Assembly (NCBI GenBank): GCA_023136145.1
Contig: JAGLRU010000299.1
Location: 1 to 10,554 of the forward strand
DNA: 10,554 nucleotides
Origin: Alphaproteobacteria bacterium
GTDB lineage: Bacteria > Pseudomonadota > Alphaproteobacteria > Micavibrionales > UBA2020
Direction of reading: 5' to 3'
Each line of letters begins with the position of its first letter. The first letter of the stretch is position 1. The position numbers were made by a program, and so were the translations under genes. Below, in pieces: positions 7,744 through 10,554 of this stretch. The notes beneath the pieces are model-generated. The model saw only the letters and a list, made by a program, of their open reading frames with translations, was not told where the DNA came from and did no database searches.

Positions 7744-7778
7744 GGCTCGACTGAAGCGTTGGTTTTTAGATGTAGCAT

Positions 7779-8723
7779 TCAGTTAACAATATTACGTGGC
7801 TGTTTATTAATAAAAGCTCTTACATTTTCAGTCATGATGTCGCCGACTCTCGCTAGAGATTCTTTTGTGAACCATGCAGAATGCGGGGTAATAATTGTAC
7901 GAGGTGCTCTTAATAATGGGGTTTGTTCCCAGTTATCAAGTACATCAAGACCTGCACCAAGAACTTTTCCATCTGTCAAAGCCTGAGCCAAATCTTTTGA
8001 TGCAATGCAGCCGGCTCTGGAGGTGTTAATAATCAAAACGTCCTGCTTCATTTTTTCTATGCTGTGTGTGTTGATTATATTCTCGGATTCTTTGTTTAAG
8101 GGTGTGTGTAGCGTAATAATATCCGCGCTTTTGAAAAGATTGTTTAGTTTAACATTCGTAATATTGCTTATTGATTTTTGGTTTCGATTATATCCGAGTA
8201 CTTTCATACCAAAACCATTTGCTATTTTTGCAACATGGCAGCCTATAGCTCCCAGACCAATGATACCAATAGTTTTTCCATGCAGGTTAAAGCCAAGATA
8301 ATCGTAATGTCTTTTATCAGCAGGATTAATTTGAAAAGGTTTTTCCCTGACAGCCGTATTGGATTTTACGATGTGGTGGCTAAGTGATAACAGAAGCGCG
8401 AAAGTATGTTCAGCGACGGCTTCGGTTGAATAGCTGGGAGTATTGGCAACTTTGATATTATATCTGGATATAGTATCAGCATCTATCTGGTCATAGCCTG
8501 TTGTATTGAGGCAAAGCAATTTAAGATTATTGGCGTGAGATAAAGTGTTTTTATTGAGGGGGCATTCATACATATCGGCAAAAACAATATCTTTTCCCGT
8601 TATTCGGGTTATTGCTTTTTCCTCATTTGTTGTGTCATCGAAAATTTCGATATCGCCGATTGATTTCAAATAAGAAATATTGGCTTTCGATAAAAAACAT
8701 TCATTTAAAACTGCAATTTTCAA
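7779..8723 (-). CDS. D-2-hydroxyacid dehydrogenase family NAD(P)-dependent oxidoreductase
   Basis: From the TTG at 8723-8721 this is a 314-residue protein beginning MKIAVLNECF, usual for the family. The nucleotide-binding motif GLGAIG is at 156-161, preceded by the family's HGKTIGII. The catalytic Arg236 (INTSRAG) and His281 (TPHSAW) are clear. The acid is Glu266 in DVLDNWEQ, one residue later than the usual spacing and followed by Gln, not Pro. After the second strand, GYNRN places Arg180 where NAD-specific enzymes carry Asp, hinting at NADP(H); substrate unknown (glyoxylate, hydroxypyruvate or phosphoglycerate are family options). TTG is preferred because AGGAG lies 6 bases upstream, whereas the in-frame ATG at 8738 has no Shine-Dalgarno. 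The gene is AT-rich (20 G/C of 60 at 8041-8100) between GC-richer neighbours and converges on pepA with a 35-base gap, suggesting a later insertion. Confidence 0.87.
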   Translation of the reverse strand: MKIAVLNECFLSKANISYLKSIGDIEIFDDTTNEEKAITRITGKDIVFADMYECPLNKNTLSHANNLKLLCLNTTGYDQIDADTISRYNIKVANTPSYSTEAVAEHTFALLLSLSHHIVKSNTAVREKPFQINPADKRHYDYLGFNLHGKTIGIIGLGAIGCHVAKIANGFGMKVLGYNRNQKSISNITNVKLNNLFKSADIITLHTPLNKESENIINTHSIEKMKQDVLIINTSRAGCIASKDLAQALTDGKVLGAGLDVLDNWEQTPLLRAPRTIITPHSAWFTKESLARVGDIMTENVRAFINKQPRNIVN

Positions 8724-8853
8724 TGTATTCTCCTGCATGTTTGAAAAATTCGGTTCGTCCTAGCTTTGTGGAATGGTCAGTAGTGCGTCTTTCTGTACTT
8801 TCCTTCACTTCCAAACCAGTGTAGAAGTTTTTAAGAGGATAACAGGATAATTT

Positions 8854-8860
8854 GAGGAAA
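8854..8860 (+). promoter_or_regulatory. Ribosome binding site of the UDG-like gene
   Basis: GAGGAAA precedes the ATG at 8865 by 4 bases (7 from the AGG core), which supports that start. The rest of the 141-base divergent gap (8724-8864) shows no promoter I would call. Confidence 0.5.
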
Positions 8861-8864
8861 GTAC

Positions 8865-9656
8865 ATGGAAGCGGGGTTGAATCCGGCGCAGTTGCTGCAA
8901 TGGTACGCAGATATAGGAGTAAATGAGGCGATTGGAGAGACTTCGCCAGACAGAAGACAGCAACGAAAACATATTTCGGAAAAGGCTGCGCCACTTTCTG
9001 CCACTTCCGAAGCACCATCGCCTGTAAGTGGTACTGTCGAGTCCCTGAAGGAAGCGACACTTCTGGCATCTGGGGCGAAAACACTTGAAGAACTTAAGGC
9101 AGTGCTGGAAAATTTTCAGGGATTGTCTCTGAAACGAACCGCAACACAGATTGTTTTTTCCGATGGTACGCCTACTGCCAAAGTAATGCTGGTTGGGGAG
9201 GCTCCGGGTACGGAGGAAGACCGAGCAGGACGTCCTTTCGCGGGGGCACAAGGGGAACTGTTGGACAAGATGTTGGCTGCGATAGGATTGAACCGTGACA
9301 GCGATGTTTATATTACTACTGTTATCAATTGGCGACCACCGGGCAATCGCGTTCTGTCGGATACGGAAGTGGCTTTGAGCCTCCCGTTTATTCAGCGTCA
9401 TATCGAGCTGGTAAATCCAGAGGTTCTTATTTGCGTTGGTGGCGGTGCGGCAAAGGCACTTTTGCTGACTAGTAAGAGCATTCTGCGCCTTCGTGGTAAA
9501 TGGATGGACTATACGTCAGAGGAGCTGAAACGAACTATTCCATCTCTGGCGATGTTGACTCCGGCCTATCTGATGGGATCTCCCTCACAGAAAAAACTGG
9601 CATGGGCAGATTTGCTTATGCTGAAGGAAAAGCTGATAGAACTGGGCGTGCTTTAA
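8865..9656 (+). CDS. Uracil-DNA glycosylase family 4-like protein, degenerate at key sites
   Basis: This 263-residue protein has an approximately 75-residue low-complexity N-terminal extension followed by a UDG-superfamily domain. Motif 1, GEAPGTEED (111-119) with GRPFAGAQG, is intact, and NWRPPGNR (155-162) and LRLRGKW (208-213) match family 4. Differences from the family are marked. Canonical members hold a 4Fe-4S cluster with four cysteines, but here the only cysteine is Cys190 in a buried strand. The site usually Cys in FDGCxLK reads FQGLSLK, and the later cluster position reads ALSLPF. Motif 2, normally HPS/HPA, reads LTPAYL, with Thr232 replacing His. Family role: excising uracil from DNA in base-excision repair. 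Whether this copy is active is doubtful; it may bind DNA without cutting. The frame is open and well spaced, so it is a maintained gene. Its stop overlaps that of trcR. Confidence 0.85.
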   Translation: MEAGLNPAQLLQWYADIGVNEAIGETSPDRRQQRKHISEKAAPLSATSEAPSPVSGTVESLKEATLLASGAKTLEELKAVLENFQGLSLKRTATQIVFSDGTPTAKVMLVGEAPGTEEDRAGRPFAGAQGELLDKMLAAIGLNRDSDVYITTVINWRPPGNRVLSDTEVALSLPFIQRHIELVNPEVLICVGGGAAKALLLTSKSILRLRGKWMDYTSEELKRTIPSLAMLTPAYLMGSPSQKKLAWADLLMLKEKLIELGVL

Positions 9657-10261
9657 GCAGAAGCTGTTTGCGGCGGCGTTTCATCCTTGTTCTGCTCCGG
9701 TTCTGGAGTAACGGTTTCGGTGGTTTTAGATAACCGTTCGGTGCGTCGTTGAGCTTTTTTGATTGCTTTATTAATTTCGTCGTTTGTGCATAGGCCGATG
9801 GATATCGGATCGACCGGCTTTAGCGATGAGGAGGAGGCGTGCGTTTTGTTGCGAATTGCATCAACAGTTGGCTTAGTAGAGCCAACTAGCCGTGCGACTT
9901 GCACATCTGCCAGTTCTGGATACTTTTTTATCAGAAATAAGACGGCACCCGGTTTTTCGGCGCGTTTGGTCACTGGAGTGTAGCGCGGCCCTTTGGAGCG
10001 GGCGCGTGGTTTTGGCAAGTCTGTTTTGCACATTTTGAGCTTGGCGTTGGTGTTCTTTTCGCAGCGGGCGAGTTCTTCCGTAGTAAGTTCGCCACTCAGG
10101 ATCGGGCTGGTGCCCATAATTCCAGAATTTACATCGCCATCAGCTAGTGCTTGTACTTCCAGCGGGTGAAGGCCGCAGAATTCGGCAATTTGGTCAAAGG
10201 TTAGTGCGGTGTTATCCACAAGCCATGCTGCTGTTGCTTTTGGCATCAATGGGAATGTCAT
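9653..10261 (-). CDS. trcR: DUF1013 family cell-cycle transcriptional regulator TrcR
   Basis: The 202-residue protein matches DUF1013, known in alphaproteobacteria as the cell-cycle regulator TrcR. The N-terminus MTFPLMPKATAAWLVDNTAL is family-typical, followed by a helix-turn-helix-like segment (21-43, TFDQIAEFCGLHPLEVQALA). A basic linker contains KPRARSKGPRYTPVTKR (84-100), and a second HTH-like segment is at about 114-138 (PELADVQVARLVGSTKPTVD). The last 30 residues are a Glu/Pro/Thr/Lys-rich tail, probably disordered and unlike the conserved core. It is expected to bind DNA or associate with RNA polymerase at cell-cycle promoters. The start has a strong AAAGGAG (10270-10276) 8 bases upstream. 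The gene is single and convergent with the UDG gene, the two sharing TTAA at 9653-9656. Confidence 0.93.
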   Translation of the reverse strand: MTFPLMPKATAAWLVDNTALTFDQIAEFCGLHPLEVQALADGDVNSGIMGTSPILSGELTTEELARCEKNTNAKLKMCKTDLPKPRARSKGPRYTPVTKRAEKPGAVLFLIKKYPELADVQVARLVGSTKPTVDAIRNKTHASSSSLKPVDPISIGLCTNDEINKAIKKAQRRTERLSKTTETVTPEPEQNKDETPPQTASA

Positions 10262-10282
10262 AATTTTGTCTCCTTTTAAAAA

Positions 10283-10309
10283 ATTCTATGCCCGCGCTAT
10301 TTTTTTCAA
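10283..10309 (-). promoter_or_regulatory. Weak candidate promoter for trcR
   Basis: On the minus strand TTGAAA (10309-10304) and TAGAAT (10288-10283) are separated by 15 bases, shorter than the 16-18 optimum. The -10 ends 21 bases before the trcR ATG. It is the best pair in the gap but not strong; cell-cycle genes may use other signals. Confidence 0.28.
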
Positions 10310-10317
10310 AACAGCAA

Positions 10318-10339
10318 CGATTGAGATAGACTTCAATCG
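10318..10339. repeat. 7-bp inverted repeat upstream of trcR
   Basis: CGATTGA (10318-10324), an 8-base loop, then TCAATCG (10333-10339); the arms are perfectly complementary. It sits just upstream of the candidate trcR -35, where it could be an operator or a short stem. There is no U-run on either side, so it does not look like an intrinsic terminator. Confidence 0.3.
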
Positions 10340-10554
10340 ATTAGGGAGAATAAGAAAGATAATATAATAGTTTATTGACAAGTCCAGAGGAAATAATTAG
10401 ACATAAATATTTTTACCGTTTGGTGAAGCTTGATCCAGAAAATGACCTATCGAGAAAATATTATGTTTAATCGTTTACACAAACTAAAGAAAGATACTAA
10501 ACTCCTGAGCAAGTCCGGTCTAATATATCACGGTTTTATAAAATCTAGATAAAC
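10340..10554. other. AT-rich intergenic stretch with no supported gene
   Basis: I see no RNA gene or coding region I can support. A consensus -35 TTGACA stands at 10375-10380 on the plus strand, but the hexamer 17 bases on (TAGACA, 10398-10403) is a poor -10. If it is used, the transcript would run off the right edge. A 36-codon open frame from 10442 to 10552 has no ribosome binding site. Confidence 0.4.

Noticed and set aside
7744..7778. Possible bidirectional terminator between pepA and the dehydrogenase
   Set aside because: The 35-base gap has no GC-rich stem followed by a U-run on either strand.
8805..9401. 198-codon minus-strand open frame opposite the UDG gene
   Set aside because: It is antisense to intact UDG motifs, and its Arg/Ser/Cys/Phe-rich translation has no recognisable domain.
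10442..10552. 36-codon open frame at the right end, basic in composition
   Set aside because: No Shine-Dalgarno sequence, very AT-rich context, no recognisable similarity; length is within chance expectation.
1..10554. CRISPR array, tRNA, rRNA, toxin-antitoxin pair or phage genes
   Set aside because: No regularly spaced repeats, no cloverleaf-like sequence and no matching protein families were seen in any gap or frame.

Overview
The window is chromosomal DNA from a Gram-negative bacterium, almost certainly an alphaproteobacterium. The best lineage marker is the DUF1013/TrcR-type cell-cycle regulator at the right end, a family essentially confined to Alphaproteobacteria. The MlaA/MlaC and LptF/LptG genes fit a diderm with an asymmetric, LPS-containing outer membrane. 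Native genes look moderate in GC (hand-counted 60-base samples: 45% in pepA, 60% in the UDG gene), with two visibly AT-richer stretches. No genus can be named.

Layout. Minus strand, 1-3709: an outer-membrane block read right to left. lptF and lptG (LPS export permeases, 4-bp overlap) are followed by a candidate promoter and then mlaA and mlaC (phospholipid retrieval from the outer membrane); mlaC runs off the left edge. Plus strand, 3847-6262: a two-gene type II restriction-modification system. An SPPY-type DNA methyltransferase with an N-terminal helix-turn-helix-like domain is followed by an overlapping TdeIII-family endonuclease. This AT-rich cassette sits between lptF and pepA, and its endonuclease stop codon overlaps the pepA start (ATGA). 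Plus strand, 6259-7743: the M17 leucyl aminopeptidase pepA. Minus strand, 7779-8723: an AT-rich D-2-hydroxyacid dehydrogenase, convergent with pepA and probably starting at TTG. Plus strand, 8865-9656: a family-4-like uracil-DNA glycosylase lacking the usual iron-sulfur cysteines and the motif-2 histidine. Minus strand, 9653-10261: trcR, tail to tail with the UDG gene over a shared TTAA. The last 293 bases are AT-rich and hold no gene I can support.

How it works together. The left block maintains the outer membrane: LptFG extract LPS from the inner membrane, while MlaA and MlaC return mislocalised phospholipid. The restriction-modification system is an accessory defence cassette. Its placement makes pepA potentially the third cistron of the cassette transcript. 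A perfect 15-bp dyad in the likely cassette promoter, together with the N-terminal DNA-binding-like domain of the methyltransferase, suggests autoregulation (inference). Everything in the window maps to known families; I found no new system. The points most worth a second look are the cassette placement and its operator, the degenerate UDG, and a hand-counted shortage of GGNCC sites.
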